Of a DNA stretch of 64,000 bases, positions 8,759 through 17,631 are shown piece by piece (position 1 is the first letter of the stretch; every line of letters starts with the position of its first letter). This stretch comes from DATBQN01 sp963755825 (GTDB lineage Bacteria; Acidobacteriota; Thermoanaerobaculia; Multivoradales; UBA5704), in the NCBI GenBank assembly GCA_963755825.1, contig CAVWLA010000003.1:868001-932000 (forward strand). The letters run 5' to 3'. Under the pieces are notes generated by a model. It ran no database searches and was not told where the DNA came from. It saw only the letters and a program-made list of their open reading frames with translations. The position numbers and the translations under genes are program-made.

Positions 8759-9213
8759 ACGAGGCGCCCTTCCAGGCCGTCTTGACGCCGTTGCAGAGAG
8801 GCACTCTCGAAGCCGTGGTGGATCGCATCCTCCCCGCCGGCCGCGGTCCCGGCGGCGCCGCGACCGGCGCCGCCGTGAGCTTCGAGGGCGCCCTCGCCGC
8901 CCCCTTCTTCGGCGGCATGCGGCCGGCGATCGAGCAGGCCCTCGACTGGCTCGCGGCGCGCGCCGGGGAGCTCCACGGCCGCGCCTTCGCGGCCTGCGAA
9001 GCGGGCGATCAGGACGCGCTGCTGCGCGGGCTCGAAGAGGCTCCCAGCCCCTGGCTGCGGTTCGTCTTTCGCTCGCTCATCGAGCTCAGCGTCGAAGGCT
9101 TCCTCGGCGATCCCGTGCACGGCGGCAACCGCGGATTCCAGGGTTGGACCGCCGCCGGTCTCGCGGCCGCCGACGTGCGCTCGGGCCGCTGCCTGAAGGC
9201 GCGACAGGTCTGA
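8755..9213 (+). CDS. Gluconate 2-dehydrogenase subunit 3-like small subunit
   Basis: The 152-residue protein starts with GTG overlapping the upstream stop (GTGA). Its beginning FQAVLTPLQRGTLEAVVDRI and later LRFVFRSLIELSVEGFLGDPVHGGNRGFQGW match the small subunit of membrane-bound GMC sugar dehydrogenases (GNRGFxGW near the C-terminus is characteristic). Family members usually carry a Tat signal, which is absent here, so this complex may stay in the cytoplasm. It overlaps the flavoprotein gene by one base (TGATG), which fits a two-subunit enzyme. Confidence 0.75.
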   Translation: MNEAPFQAVLTPLQRGTLEAVVDRILPAGRGPGGAATGAAVSFEGALAAPFFGGMRPAIEQALDWLAARAGELHGRAFAACEAGDQDALLRGLEEAPSPWLRFVFRSLIELSVEGFLGDPVHGGNRGFQGWTAAGLAAADVRSGRCLKARQV

Positions 9214-10865
9214 TGGCGAGCGCCGTCCACGACGCCGTCGTCATCGGCAGTGGGGCGGGAGGCGGTCCGCTGGCGGCCCGCCTCGCCGAGGCCGGCTGGA
9301 AGGTGCTGCTGCTGGAGAAGGGGCCGCTGCGCCAGCGCCAGGAGTACACCGCCGACGAGGTGGCGATCACCCGCCGCGACTTCTTCATCCCCTCGCTCGC
9401 CAGCGACCCGCACGTGCTGGTGACGGCCGACAGCCCGTACCCGCAGCCGACCTACCTCGGCTGGGTCGGCAACTCGGTCGGCGGCGGCACGGTGCGCATG
9501 GGCGGCTTCCTCTACCGCTTCCATCCGGCCGACTTCAGCATGGCGAGCCGCTACGGCGCCTACCAGGCGCTGGCGGACTGGCCCTACGGCTACGACGAGC
9601 TCGAGCCGTACTACACCCGCGCCGAGTGGGAGTCCGGCATCTCGGGCGCCGCCGGCGCCAACCCGTTCGACGGGCCGCGCTCGGCGCCGTATCCGCTCCC
9701 GCCGCTCGACTCGCATCCGCTCTCCGCCGACCTCGAGGCGGCCTGCCGCCGGCTCGGCTGGCATCCGTTCCCGACGCCGCGGGCGGTGCTCTCGCGCCCC
9801 TACCAGGGGCGGCCGGCCTGCTCTTACTGCGGCTTCTGCGGCGGCTTCGGCTGCAGCACCGGCGCCAAGTCGAGCGTGCAGGAGACCTACGCGGCGCGCG
9901 CGCTCGCCACCGGCAACTGCACGCTGCAGACCGAGGCCATGGTGCGCGAGGTCACCGTCGGCGCCGGCGGCGAGGCGACCGGCTGCATCTATCTCGACGC
10001 CGAGGGCAACGAGCACGCGGTGCGCGCCCGCATCGTCTGCGTCAGCTGCTCGGCGGTGGAGAGCGCGCGGCTCCTCCTGCTCTCGAAGTCGGCGCAGTTC
10101 CCCGACGGCCTCGCCAACGGCTCCGGCCTCGTCGGCCGCAACCTGCAGTTCCACGGCTTCTCGAACGGACGGGCGCGCTTCCACTACGACCGGCATCCCG
10201 ACAAGCCGCTGCGCGACCCCCACCCCTTCCTCGACTGCTCGCTCGCCGACCACTACTTCCTGCCCGAGGAGGTCTCCGACCTGCCGAAGGGCGGTCTCAT
10301 CCGTTACGGTCTGCCCGCCGCCAGCCCGATCGCCGCGGCGCTGCGCGCCGCCGAGGAGGGTCCGGCGCTGCTCTGGGGGAGCCGCCTCCAGGAGCGCCTC
10401 CGCGAGTATTTCCACGACTACCTGACGGTCGACTTCGAGGTCTTCCACGACTTCATCCCCAACGACGGAACCTTCGTCGAGCTCGACCCCGAGGTCCGCG
10501 ACCGCTGGGGCCTGCCGGTGGCGCGCATCCACCTCGACGTCCCCGAGCACCACCGCACCGCCGGCCGCTGGCTGGTCGACCGCGCCCTCGAGGCGCTGGC
10601 GGAGATGGGCGCCGACGAGCTGCAGCCGGAGGAGATCGGCGAGAACGCCCCCTATCTCGTGCACGGCACCTGCCGCGCCGGCATCGACCCGGCGCGCTCG
10701 GTGCTCGACCCCCACTGCCGCTCCCACGAGGTGCGCAACCTGTTCGTCGTCGACGGCAGCTTCATGCCGACCTCGGGCGGCGCGGCACCGACCTTGACCA
10801 TCCTCGCCAACAGCCTGCGCACCGCGGACCACCTGCTCGCCTGCGCCAAGGCGGGCACCCTCTGA
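9213..10865 (+). CDS. GMC-family FAD oxidoreductase (large subunit)
   Basis: The 550-residue product opens with the FAD-binding VVIGSGAGGGPLA (GxGxxG at residues 12-17) and ends with the GMC C-terminal domain containing LVHGTCRAG, NLFVVDGSFMPTSGGAAPTLTI and a conserved His/Asn pair. These are gluconate/sorbose-type dehydrogenases that oxidise an alcohol or sugar using FAD. A CSYCGFCGGFGC cluster near residue 205-216 could bind a cofactor or metal. No signal peptide is seen. ATG 9213 overlaps the small-subunit stop. The next gene is 29 bases downstream. Substrate unknown; action on a peptide product would be speculative. Confidence 0.85.
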   Translation: MASAVHDAVVIGSGAGGGPLAARLAEAGWKVLLLEKGPLRQRQEYTADEVAITRRDFFIPSLASDPHVLVTADSPYPQPTYLGWVGNSVGGGTVRMGGFLYRFHPADFSMASRYGAYQALADWPYGYDELEPYYTRAEWESGISGAAGANPFDGPRSAPYPLPPLDSHPLSADLEAACRRLGWHPFPTPRAVLSRPYQGRPACSYCGFCGGFGCSTGAKSSVQETYAARALATGNCTLQTEAMVREVTVGAGGEATGCIYLDAEGNEHAVRARIVCVSCSAVESARLLLLSKSAQFPDGLANGSGLVGRNLQFHGFSNGRARFHYDRHPDKPLRDPHPFLDCSLADHYFLPEEVSDLPKGGLIRYGLPAASPIAAALRAAEEGPALLWGSRLQERLREYFHDYLTVDFEVFHDFIPNDGTFVELDPEVRDRWGLPVARIHLDVPEHHRTAGRWLVDRALEALAEMGADELQPEEIGENAPYLVHGTCRAGIDPARSVLDPHCRSHEVRNLFVVDGSFMPTSGGAAPTLTILANSLRTADHLLACAKAGTL

Positions 10866-10894
10866 GCGGGCGGCCGGCGATGCGGAGCGGAGCG

Positions 10895-12172
10895 ATGCCC
10901 AGGTTCCCGGTCGAGCAGTGGACGCTCGCCAACGGCCTCCACGTCGTCGTGCAGCCGGACGCGGCCTCGCCCCTCGTCGCCTCGCAGATCTGCTACCGCG
11001 CCGGCTCGCGCTGGGACCCGGAGTCGCGCTCCGGCCTCGCCCACCTCTGCGAGCACCTCACCTTCGAGGGGCCGAGCGGCGGCTCAGATTCGAGCTTCGC
11101 GGGCAGGATCGAGAGCGTCGGCGGCTCGACGCAGGCGGTGACGACGACCGACCGGCTCTCCTATTCGGCTATCTTCCCCCGCCGCGAGCTCGCCGCGGTG
11201 CTGGCGATCGAGGCGGAGCGCATGTCCTCGCCGCCGCGGGCCGCCGACTGCGAGGCGCTCGAGATCCAGCGCCGGGTGCTGCTCGAGGAGCTCCACGAGC
11301 GCTCGCTGCAGCGGGCGCGGGCCGGGGCCTTCGAGCAGATCCACCGGCTGCTCTACCCGCCCGGCCACCCCTATCACCGGCCGCCGGCGGGCGAGCCGGA
11401 CGGCATCCGCGCCGTCACCGCGGAGGAGGTCGAGGCGTTCGCCGCGGCCCACCTCGTGCCGCAGAACGCCGTCCTCGTCTTGACCGGGGATCTGTCGGTC
11501 GACGAGGCCGCCGAGCTGGTGCGGCGGGCCTTCGAGGAGCTGCCCGCGGCCGCCTTCGCGCCGCCGCCCGCTTCTCCACCGCTGCCGCCGCCCGCGGCCG
11601 CCGGCGAGCGGCACCTCGCCATCCCCTCCGCCGTCGCCCAGGCCCAGGTCTACCTCGCCTGGTCGGTGCCCGGGTTCGGCCGTGACGGCTGGCACCTCGC
11701 GGCGCTCCTCATGCGCGGGCTCGCCGCCGGGCGCTCCAGCCCGCTGGCGCGCGAGCTGGTCGAGGCGGCCGGGCTGGCCGATGAGGTCCACCCCTACCTC
11801 GTCACCATGTGCGACGCCAGCACGCTGGTCTTCGCCGCCGTCGGCGCCCGCGGCGTCGACGGCCCGCGGCTGGAGCGGGGGCTGCTCGACGCCGTCGAGC
11901 GGCTGCTCTCCGGCGGCCTCTCGGCGGCGGGGCTCGAGCGGGCGCACAAGAAGGCACTCAGCGACCACTACTTCGCGGTGCAGCGGCTGGAGTGGCGGGC
12001 CGACCTCCTGGCATCGCTCGCCTGCCACCTCGGCACCCCCGAGCGGCTCGAGGACGAGCCTCGCTACTACGCGGAGCCCGAGGTCGAGGCTCTCGCCGCC
12101 TTCGCCGCCGGACTCTGGCAGCAGGCGGATCGAGCTCTCCTCTCCTTCGTACCGGCAGGAGCGGCGTCATGA
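10895..12172 (+). CDS. M16 zinc peptidase, catalytic subunit
   Basis: The 425-residue protein is a half-size insulinase/processing-peptidase (M16) protein. The inverted zinc motif HLCEH is at residues 50-54, and Glu131 lies exactly 76 residues later, as in active M16 enzymes. No signal peptide is visible, so it probably works in the cytoplasm. ATG 10895 has GGAG-rich sequence upstream; an in-frame ATG at 10880 adds five residues. It overlaps the next M16 gene by four bases. M16 heterodimers with one active and one inactive subunit are known for PqqF/PqqG and mitochondrial processing peptidase, where they cleave peptides or presequences. Its place 34 bp plus one gene before a RiPP precursor makes it the leading leader-peptidase candidate. 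Confidence 0.88.
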   Translation: MPRFPVEQWTLANGLHVVVQPDAASPLVASQICYRAGSRWDPESRSGLAHLCEHLTFEGPSGGSDSSFAGRIESVGGSTQAVTTTDRLSYSAIFPRRELAAVLAIEAERMSSPPRAADCEALEIQRRVLLEELHERSLQRARAGAFEQIHRLLYPPGHPYHRPPAGEPDGIRAVTAEEVEAFAAAHLVPQNAVLVLTGDLSVDEAAELVRRAFEELPAAAFAPPPASPPLPPPAAAGERHLAIPSAVAQAQVYLAWSVPGFGRDGWHLAALLMRGLAAGRSSPLARELVEAAGLADEVHPYLVTMCDASTLVFAAVGARGVDGPRLERGLLDAVERLLSGGLSAAGLERAHKKALSDHYFAVQRLEWRADLLASLACHLGTPERLEDEPRYYAEPEVEALAAFAAGLWQQADRALLSFVPAGAAS

Positions 12173-13578
12173 CGCCGGGAGCCTGTCCGGCCGTCCAGCC
12201 GCCGCTGGGTTGGGAGTGGCCCGTCATCGCCGGCGCCCGCAGGACGCTGGCCAACGGCCTGCGCGTCATCCAGGCCGAGAACCACACGGTGCCGCTGGTC
12301 TGGATGACCTGGATCAGCCGCGGCGGCGTCGAATGGGAGCCCGCCGAGCTCGCCGGCCTGGCGACCTTGACCGTCGTCCTCCTCCGCGAGGGCACCGCCC
12401 GCCGCAGCGGCCGCCAGATCACCGAGGAGGTCGACGATCTCGGCGCCGATCTGGTGGCGGGCGGCGACTGGAGCAGCGCCTTTCTCACCCTCGAGCTGCT
12501 CTCCGCCGACCTCGCGGCGGGCACCGATCTGCTGCTCGACATGGCCTTGGGGGCGACCTTCCCGGCGGCCGCGCTCGACGGCAAGCGGCAGCGCCGGCTG
12601 GCCGAGCTGGCGCGCCGCCGCCGGCAGCCGCGCGCCATCGCCGACGACGAGTTCGCGCGCGCCGTCTACGGCGGCACGCCGTACGGCCGCCCGCAGCTCG
12701 GCACCGCCGAGAGCGTGCAGCGGATCGGCGCGGCGGACGCGGCGGCCTTCCACGCGGCGCACTACCGGCCGGCGACCTCCTGCCTGGTGATGGTGGGGAG
12801 CTTCGACAGCGAGGAGACGGCGGAGCGCCTGGGCGCCCTGGCGCTGCCGCAGACTGACCGAGAGCCCGCCGCCGACAGCGCGACGCTGCCGCCCGCTTGG
12901 ACTCCGACCTGGACGCCGGCCGCAGGACCGGAGGGCGGCATCCGCCTCGTCGACGTGCCGCGGGCGGCGCACACCGAGCTCCGCGTCGGCCACGCCGCGC
13001 CGCCGCCGCCGGCCGCGGACCTGCCGGCGCTCGGCGTGCTCAACGCGGTGCTCGGCGACGGCCCGTCGAGCCGCCTCTCGGCCAGCCTGCGCCAGCGCCA
13101 GGGCCTCACCTACGACGTCCGCAGCAGCTACGCGGCGCGCCGCGGCGGCGGCCTCTTCGCGGTGGCGACGAGCGTCGCGAGCGACGCCGCCGGCGCCGCC
13201 CTCGCCGCCATCGAGCGGGAGATCGAGCGCCTGCGCACTGAGCTGGTGCCGGCGGCCGAGCTGGCGCAGGTCAAGCTCCGCCTGCTCGGCGCCGGGCTGC
13301 GCCAGCTGCAGAGCATCCAGGGGATGGCGGGAGCGCTCGCCCCGGCAGCCCTCGCCGCCGAACCCGAGCCCGATCTCGAAACCGCGCGGCGAGCGCTCGC
13401 CGCCGTCGACCCGGAGGCCCTGCGCGAGCTCGCTCGCCGCCACCTCCACCCCGAGCGCCTGGTCGCCGTCGCCGTCGGGCCGGCCGCCGCGCTGCAGTCG
13501 AATCTCAGGGCGGCCGGACCAACCCTCCGGCTGCCGAGCGTCTCGCCATCAGCTGAGCTCGTAGGGGGCGCAGCCTGA
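12169..13578 (+). CDS. M16 peptidase-like protein, non-catalytic partner
   Basis: The 469-residue protein has the M16 fold: a start TLANGLRVIQAENHTVPLVWMTWI and a C-terminal half with GPSSRLSASLRQRQGLTYDVRSSY (the R/Y substrate-binding motif). In place of HxxEH it reads GLATLTVVLLREGT, so it cannot bind catalytic zinc. This is the pattern of an MPP-alpha/PqqG-like partner of the active subunit encoded just upstream (ATGA overlap). The last six codons (13560-13578) also form the left arm of the inverted repeat that brackets the first precursor gene. Together the pair likely trims the modified peptides. Confidence 0.85.
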   Translation: MTPGACPAVQPPLGWEWPVIAGARRTLANGLRVIQAENHTVPLVWMTWISRGGVEWEPAELAGLATLTVVLLREGTARRSGRQITEEVDDLGADLVAGGDWSSAFLTLELLSADLAAGTDLLLDMALGATFPAAALDGKRQRRLAELARRRRQPRAIADDEFARAVYGGTPYGRPQLGTAESVQRIGAADAAAFHAAHYRPATSCLVMVGSFDSEETAERLGALALPQTDREPAADSATLPPAWTPTWTPAAGPEGGIRLVDVPRAAHTELRVGHAAPPPPAADLPALGVLNAVLGDGPSSRLSASLRQRQGLTYDVRSSYAARRGGGLFAVATSVASDAAGAALAAIEREIERLRTELVPAAELAQVKLRLLGAGLRQLQSIQGMAGALAPAALAAEPEPDLETARRALAAVDPEALRELARRHLHPERLVAVAVGPAAALQSNLRAAGPTLRLPSVSPSAELVGGAA

Positions 13579-13612
13579 TCCGCACAAATCCACAACGAGG
13601 GGAGGTGAAAGC

Positions 13613-13738
13613 ATGGACAACGAGACCTTCGTCGAGATCGACGTTCTGATCGACGACGCCGCCGAGCTCGCCGCCGAGGCGGTTTGCGCGTGCGGCTGCG
13701 GCATGACCTGCAACTGCATCATCATCACCAAGACCTAG
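13613..13738 (+). CDS. RiPP precursor peptide 1 (azole-type, Cys-rich core)
   Basis: This 41-residue peptide begins MDNETFVEIDVLIDDAAELA, continues AEAV, and then has a core with five alternating cysteines (Cys25, 27, 29, 33, 35) in the pattern CACGCGMTCNC and the tail IIITKT. The acidic/hydrophobic leader followed by a compact Cys-rich core next to YcaO and SagB-type genes fits a thiazole/oxazole-modified microcin (TOMM/LAP) precursor. An excellent GGAGGTG site sits seven bases before the ATG. Three paralogues lie at 17298, 17688 and 18076. Cys (and Thr32) are the expected cyclisation sites. I do not recognise a characterised product with this core. Confidence 0.9.
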   Translation: MDNETFVEIDVLIDDAAELAAEAVCACGCGMTCNCIIITKT

Positions 13739-13757
13739 CTTTGCGATTTGCAGCAAG

Positions 13758-13777
13758 CGCCCGTGGATAGACGGGCG
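13758..13777 (+). terminator. Hairpin after precursor 1
   Basis: CGCCCGT (13758-13764) pairs with ACGGGCG (13771-13777) over a six-base loop, 19 bases after the precursor stop and inside the larger inverted repeat. It may act as a leaky terminator that raises precursor over enzyme mRNA, as between sagA and sagB; there is no T-run. Confidence 0.45.
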
Positions 13778-13840
13778 AGCGGTGAAGGCTAGCCCCCTAC
13801 GTTTGATTTTGCAAGATGTGAGCAAGTAACCGGAGGAGCG

Positions 13841-14944
13841 ATGATCGAGTTTCCGCGGCTGAAGACGTTCCTATCCATTTTCCCGCTCTCCGCCACCACC
13901 TGGGGGCTGCGCGGCGGCACCGACGAGCTGTGGCGGATGCGGCTGACCGACGAGCGTGCGATCAAGGCGTTCGGCGCTCTCCTCCCCTACCTCAACGGGG
14001 AGACGGCGAGCGCCGACATCCTGCGCGCGGTCGAGGCCGCCGGCATCCACCCCGGCGCCGCGGCGGCCGTCCTCAAGCAGCTCGAGGACTCGTCGCTGCT
14101 CGAGGAGGCCGACCCGAGCGGCCTGGGCGACGACGAGGTCGCCCAGTACGCGGATCAGATCCGCTGGTTCTCCCGCTTCACCCAGCAGGGCGGCGCCAAG
14201 TTCCAGGCGGCGCTCGGCAGGAGCCGCGTCGGCCTCGTCGCCGACGGCTCCCTCGGCGAGAGCACCTACAGGCGGCTGGCGGAGGCGGGCTTCGGCGAGG
14301 TGGTCATCCTCACCTCCCAGCCGGAGAAGGCCGCCGCCTGGATCGCCAGCGTCGCCGGCCGGCGGACGCGGGCGACGGTCCTCCCGCTCGACCGCGACGA
14401 CCTCTGGCCCGCCGCCGCCGGCGAGCTGCCGCTCGTCCTCGTCGTCTGCCAGGAGGCGCACGACCCCCTGCTCATGGAGAGCGTCGACGCGCTGTCGAAG
14501 CGGCGCCGCATGCCGTGGATGCTGCTGCGCAACCTCGACCTCCAGGAGGGCTGGGTGGGGCCGCTCTTCGTCCCCGGCGAGACCGCCTCCTATCTCAGCC
14601 TCGAGGCGCGCCTGCGCAGCAACCTCCCCTGCTTCCCGGAGTACGTCGCCTTCGACAAGCACGTGCGCGCCAGCGAGCCGCCGCCGGCGCTCGGCGGCTT
14701 GAACGCCGCCTTCGACCTGCTGGCGAGCATCGCCGTCCTCGAGCTCATCAAGTTCGCCACCGAGATCCGCGTGCCGCAGCTCCTCGGCAAGTTCCTCACC
14801 GTCAACCTGTGGACCTGGGAGACCGAGATGCACGAGGTGCTGCGCCTGCCGGCTCTCGACCGCGACGACGCGTCGCGCCCCGTGGTCTTTCCCTGGAAGG
14901 TCGTGAGCCATGAAGACGGCGCTACCAAACCCGGTCGAGGTTGA
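13841..14944 (+). CDS. TOMM ThiF-like partner protein (C1)
   Basis: The 367-residue protein resembles the 'bacteriocin cyclodehydratase' ThiF/E1-like partner of YcaO enzymes. The N-terminal ~90 residues form a small winged-helix region typical of a RiPP recognition element, including MRLTDERAIKAFGALLPYLNG. The rest is a degenerate E1-like fold with WVGPLFVPGETASYLSLEARLRSN-like sequence and no CxxC zinc pairs. Such partners bind the leader and present the core to YcaO; they are not expected to activate by adenylation themselves. GGAGGAG precedes the ATG. Its end overlaps the YcaO gene by 35 bases. Confidence 0.85.
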   Translation: MIEFPRLKTFLSIFPLSATTWGLRGGTDELWRMRLTDERAIKAFGALLPYLNGETASADILRAVEAAGIHPGAAAAVLKQLEDSSLLEEADPSGLGDDEVAQYADQIRWFSRFTQQGGAKFQAALGRSRVGLVADGSLGESTYRRLAEAGFGEVVILTSQPEKAAAWIASVAGRRTRATVLPLDRDDLWPAAAGELPLVLVVCQEAHDPLLMESVDALSKRRRMPWMLLRNLDLQEGWVGPLFVPGETASYLSLEARLRSNLPCFPEYVAFDKHVRASEPPPALGGLNAAFDLLASIAVLELIKFATEIRVPQLLGKFLTVNLWTWETEMHEVLRLPALDRDDASRPVVFPWKVVSHEDGATKPGRG

Positions 14945-16292
14945 GCTCCGGGACGTTCCGCCGAGCGATCTGGCGGAGTCGATCCGGCGCGGCAGCCGTC
15001 TGATCTCGTCGAAGGTCGGCCTCTTCCGGCGGGTCGTCGAGACGCGCTATCAGGCGCAGGATCCGATCGTCTTCTCCTCGGGGGTGCTGCCGGCGGACCT
15101 CACGCGCATCCTCCCCAACGGCCAGTCGCTCAAGGCCGGCGGCGCCGGCGACTCCGCGGCGACGGCGCTGATGTCGGGGATCGGCGAGGCGGCGGAGCGC
15201 TACTGCGGCTGCTTCTACGACCGCGACGACGTCGTCGTCGGCAGCTTCGCGGAGCTCGCCGAGCACGCCGTGCACCCGGACCCGCTGCGCCTTTTCTCGC
15301 GCCAGCAGATCGAGAGCTTCGGCCCCGGCGGCCCCGACTACTTCGACGAGAGCTCGCGCATCGGCTGGGTGTGGGGCTACTCGCTCAACGAGCGCCGCCC
15401 GCGGCTGGTCCCCGCCTGCCTGGTCTATCTCAACTACCTGCCGGAGGCGGACGAGGCGCGGATCGGCATCAACGCCTCGACCGGCCTCGCCGCCGGCTCG
15501 ACGCGCGAGGAGGCGATCCTCGGCGCCCTCTTGGAGATCGTCGAGCGCGACGCCTTCACCCTCGCCTGGATGCACCGCCAGGCCGGCCGCCGGATCGAGA
15601 TCGACGACCCCGAGATGCAGCGCACTCTCGACGTGCGGCTGTCGGCCGATCGCCCGAGCGTCGACCTGCAGATCTTCGACATCACGACCGACGTGCCGAT
15701 CCCGGTCGTCTTCCTGGTGATGAAGCGGCGGGCCGAGTTCGGCCCCGTCGTCTGCGTCGCCACCGCCTCGCGGCTGTCGCCGCGGGGGGCCATCCACAAG
15801 TGCATCCAGGAGGCGGGGCAGGCCTTCCCCTACTTCCGCTATCTCCTCGACACCGAGCGCGACTGGCAGCCGGCGGCCGACTACTCGAACATCAGCAACT
15901 TCGACTACCACTGCCTCCACTACCTGCGGCGCCCCGACCGCGTCGGCGCGGCCTTTTCGTTCTGCGACGAGTGCACCGAGCGCGTGGCGCTGTCGGCGCT
16001 GCCCGACCACTCGACCGGCCGCGTCCTCAAAGACATCGAGTACTGCGTGGCGCGCCTCGACGAGGCCGGCTACAGCGTCATCGTGAGCGACGTCACGACG
16101 CCGGAGGTCGCCCAGGTCGGCATGTCCGTCGTGCGCGTCATCGTACCCGGCCTGGTGCCGCTCCACGGCCACCACAGCTTCCAGTTCCTCGGCGTCAACC
16201 GCCTCCACGAAGCGCCGCAGCGGCTGGGCTGGGACCGCCGCGGCTGGACGCCCGCGAGCGGCCTCAACCCGTTTCCTCACCCGTTCCCATAG
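14910..16292 (+). CDS. YcaO azoline-forming cyclodehydratase (D1)
   Basis: YcaO enzymes use ATP to cyclise Cys, Ser or Thr side chains onto the preceding amide, making thiazolines and oxazolines. The 460-residue product shows the ATP/Mg motifs: IGEAAERYC (Glu93, Glu96, Arg97), NASTGLAAG with EE at 200-201, EIVERDAF at about 209-216 and KCIQEAGQ. It ends in NPFPHPFP, the Pro-rich PxPxP tail required by azoline-forming members. It belongs to the SagD-type group. It lies between its partner protein and a SagB-type dehydrogenase, and has a paralogue at 19514. Confidence 0.95.
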   Translation: MKTALPNPVEVELRDVPPSDLAESIRRGSRLISSKVGLFRRVVETRYQAQDPIVFSSGVLPADLTRILPNGQSLKAGGAGDSAATALMSGIGEAAERYCGCFYDRDDVVVGSFAELAEHAVHPDPLRLFSRQQIESFGPGGPDYFDESSRIGWVWGYSLNERRPRLVPACLVYLNYLPEADEARIGINASTGLAAGSTREEAILGALLEIVERDAFTLAWMHRQAGRRIEIDDPEMQRTLDVRLSADRPSVDLQIFDITTDVPIPVVFLVMKRRAEFGPVVCVATASRLSPRGAIHKCIQEAGQAFPYFRYLLDTERDWQPAADYSNISNFDYHCLHYLRRPDRVGAAFSFCDECTERVALSALPDHSTGRVLKDIEYCVARLDEAGYSVIVSDVTTPEVAQVGMSVVRVIVPGLVPLHGHHSFQFLGVNRLHEAPQRLGWDRRGWTPASGLNPFPHPFP

Positions 16293-16312
16293 GCCGAAAG
16301 GAACCACTCGCG

Positions 16313-17170
16313 ATGGAGAAGAGCGGCCGCCAGGTCCGACCCGAACCGACGAGGAGCGCCGGCAAGCTCGCGCTCGCAGCCAAGGATTCGCTGGCTCAGA
16401 TCTTCCACGAGAACACCAAGCACGGCCCGATGACCGGCCGCGCCTACGCGGCGTGGATCGTCAACTTCACCCGCTCGCACCGGGCGCAGCTGACCAGCGA
16501 TCAGCCGTACAAGACCTACAGCCTGATGGAGCGCGTCGCGCTGCCGGCGGTGGACGCCGCGAGCGAGCTCGAGCGGACGATCGCCGAGCGCCGCTCGGGA
16601 CGCGCCTACTCGGGCGAGCCGCTCGGCCTCGAGGAGCTGGCGCGCCTCCTCTTCTTCACCTACGGGCGCACCGACCGCCAGGGCTACTTCCGGGCGGTGG
16701 CCTCGGCCGGCGCGGTGTTCCCCCTCGAGCTCTACGTCGTCGCCCTGCGGGTCGACGGTCTCGAGCCGGGCGTCTACCACTACGGCGCCGAGAGCGGCAG
16801 CCTCGACGTGGTGAAGCCGGGGAACCATCTCGACACGCTCAAGGCGGTCCTCGCCTGGGACGGCATCGACCTCGACAACGCCGCCATGGCCCTGGTGATG
16901 ACCGCGGTCTTCCGCCGCAACAGCGTCAAGTATCTCGACCGCGGCTACCGCATGGTCCTCGTCGAGGCCGGCGAGGCGGCGCAGAACCTCTGCCTCCTCG
17001 CCACCTCGATGGGGCTCGGCGCCTGTCTCCTCGGCGGCTTCCGCGACGACCTGCTGAGCGACCTCCTCGACGTCGACGGCGTCGACGAGGCTCCCCTGGT
17101 GCCGGTCCTGCTGGGGCGCCCGGCGCCTGCCGCCGCGGTGCCGCCGAAGAGCCCGGCGGCCAAGGGCTGA
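16313..17170 (+). CDS. SagB-type FMN dehydrogenase (B1)
   Basis: The 285-residue protein is a nitroreductase-fold enzyme of the SagB/ThcOx group, which oxidises azolines to aromatic thiazoles and oxazoles with FMN. Typical segments are LERTIAERRSGRAYSGEPL (FMN-phosphate binding), AVASAGAVFPLELYVV, and RGYRMVLVEAGEAAQNL. ATG 16313 follows the YcaO stop by 20 bases and has a GAAAGGA site. The C-terminal tail is Pro/Ala-rich. It completes the first C-D-B set. The paralogue B2 is at 20938. Confidence 0.92.
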   Translation: MEKSGRQVRPEPTRSAGKLALAAKDSLAQIFHENTKHGPMTGRAYAAWIVNFTRSHRAQLTSDQPYKTYSLMERVALPAVDAASELERTIAERRSGRAYSGEPLGLEELARLLFFTYGRTDRQGYFRAVASAGAVFPLELYVVALRVDGLEPGVYHYGAESGSLDVVKPGNHLDTLKAVLAWDGIDLDNAAMALVMTAVFRRNSVKYLDRGYRMVLVEAGEAAQNLCLLATSMGLGACLLGGFRDDLLSDLLDVDGVDEAPLVPVLLGRPAPAAAVPPKSPAAKG

Positions 17171-17241
17171 GGCGATGAGAGGACCTGAGATCCAGAGCGA
17201 TGACCGGCCGCGGAGGCCGGAGATTTCCATTCGAACGAGTT

Positions 17242-17503
17242 CGTAGGGGGAACGGCCTGCAGAGCACCATTCCACAACGGAAGGAGGTGAAAGCAAAATG
17301 AACGAGACGTTTGTCGAGATCGATGCCCTGATCGATGACGCCGCCGAGCTCGCCGCCGAGGCGGTCTGCGCTTGCGGCTGTGGCATGACCTGCAACTGCA
17401 TCATTCTGACCCCGACGAAGCCCGTCGCCGACGCCTAGATTCCAGGTGTCGTCAACGTGCCCACCGATCGATGAAAGATCGCGACGCAGGCCGTCCCCCT
17501 ATG
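17242..17503 (+). repeat. Inverted repeat bracketing precursor 2
   Basis: The left arm at 17242-17260 (CGTAGGGGGA plus CGGCCTGC) pairs with 17486-17503 with one bulged base and one mismatch. It carries GGGGGA/TCCCCC where cassettes 1 and 3 carry GGGGGC/GCCCCC. The precursor and a small hairpin (17465-17469 with 17477-17481) lie in the loop. Confidence 0.7.
17298..17438 (+). CDS. RiPP precursor peptide 2
   Basis: The 46-residue peptide starts MNETFVEIDALIDDAAELA, keeps the CACGCGMTCNC core (Cys24-34) and has the longest tail, IILTPTKPVADA. A strong AAGGAGGTG site lies nine bases before the ATG. It stands 127 bases after the first SagB-type gene and is the first of three consecutive precursor cassettes. 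Modification is expected as for precursor 1. Confidence 0.9.
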   Translation: MNETFVEIDALIDDAAELAAEAVCACGCGMTCNCIILTPTKPVADA

Positions 17504-17590
17504 TCGGATTCGCAGTCGGCTCGAGGCGAGGAGGCTGGTGAGCAGCGAAGGAGAAGGCGAAGGAATGAGTGGGAGCGACATGAGGAGGGA

Positions 17591-17607
17591 CCGGCACCTG
17601 GTGCCGG
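17591..17607 (+). terminator. Hairpin between precursors 2 and 3
   Basis: CCGGCAC (17591-17597) and GTGCCGG (17601-17607) form a perfect 7-bp stem with a three-base loop, followed by CGGTTTCTT. This is the most terminator-like element of the precursor array. Confidence 0.5.
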
Positions 17608-17631
17608 CGGTTTCTTGCAATCGACCGAGCT

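Larger units (their letters stand above)
13560..13801 (+). repeat. Inverted repeat bracketing precursor 1
   Basis: CGTAGGGGGC at 13560-13569 faces its complement GCCCCCTACG at 13792-13801. Pairing extends through AGCCT (13572-13576 with 13787-13791 region) and CCGC to give arms of about 23 bases at 13560-13583 and 13779-13801 with small bulges. The precursor gene lies wholly in the loop. The left arm overlaps the end of the M16 partner gene. Confidence 0.7.
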
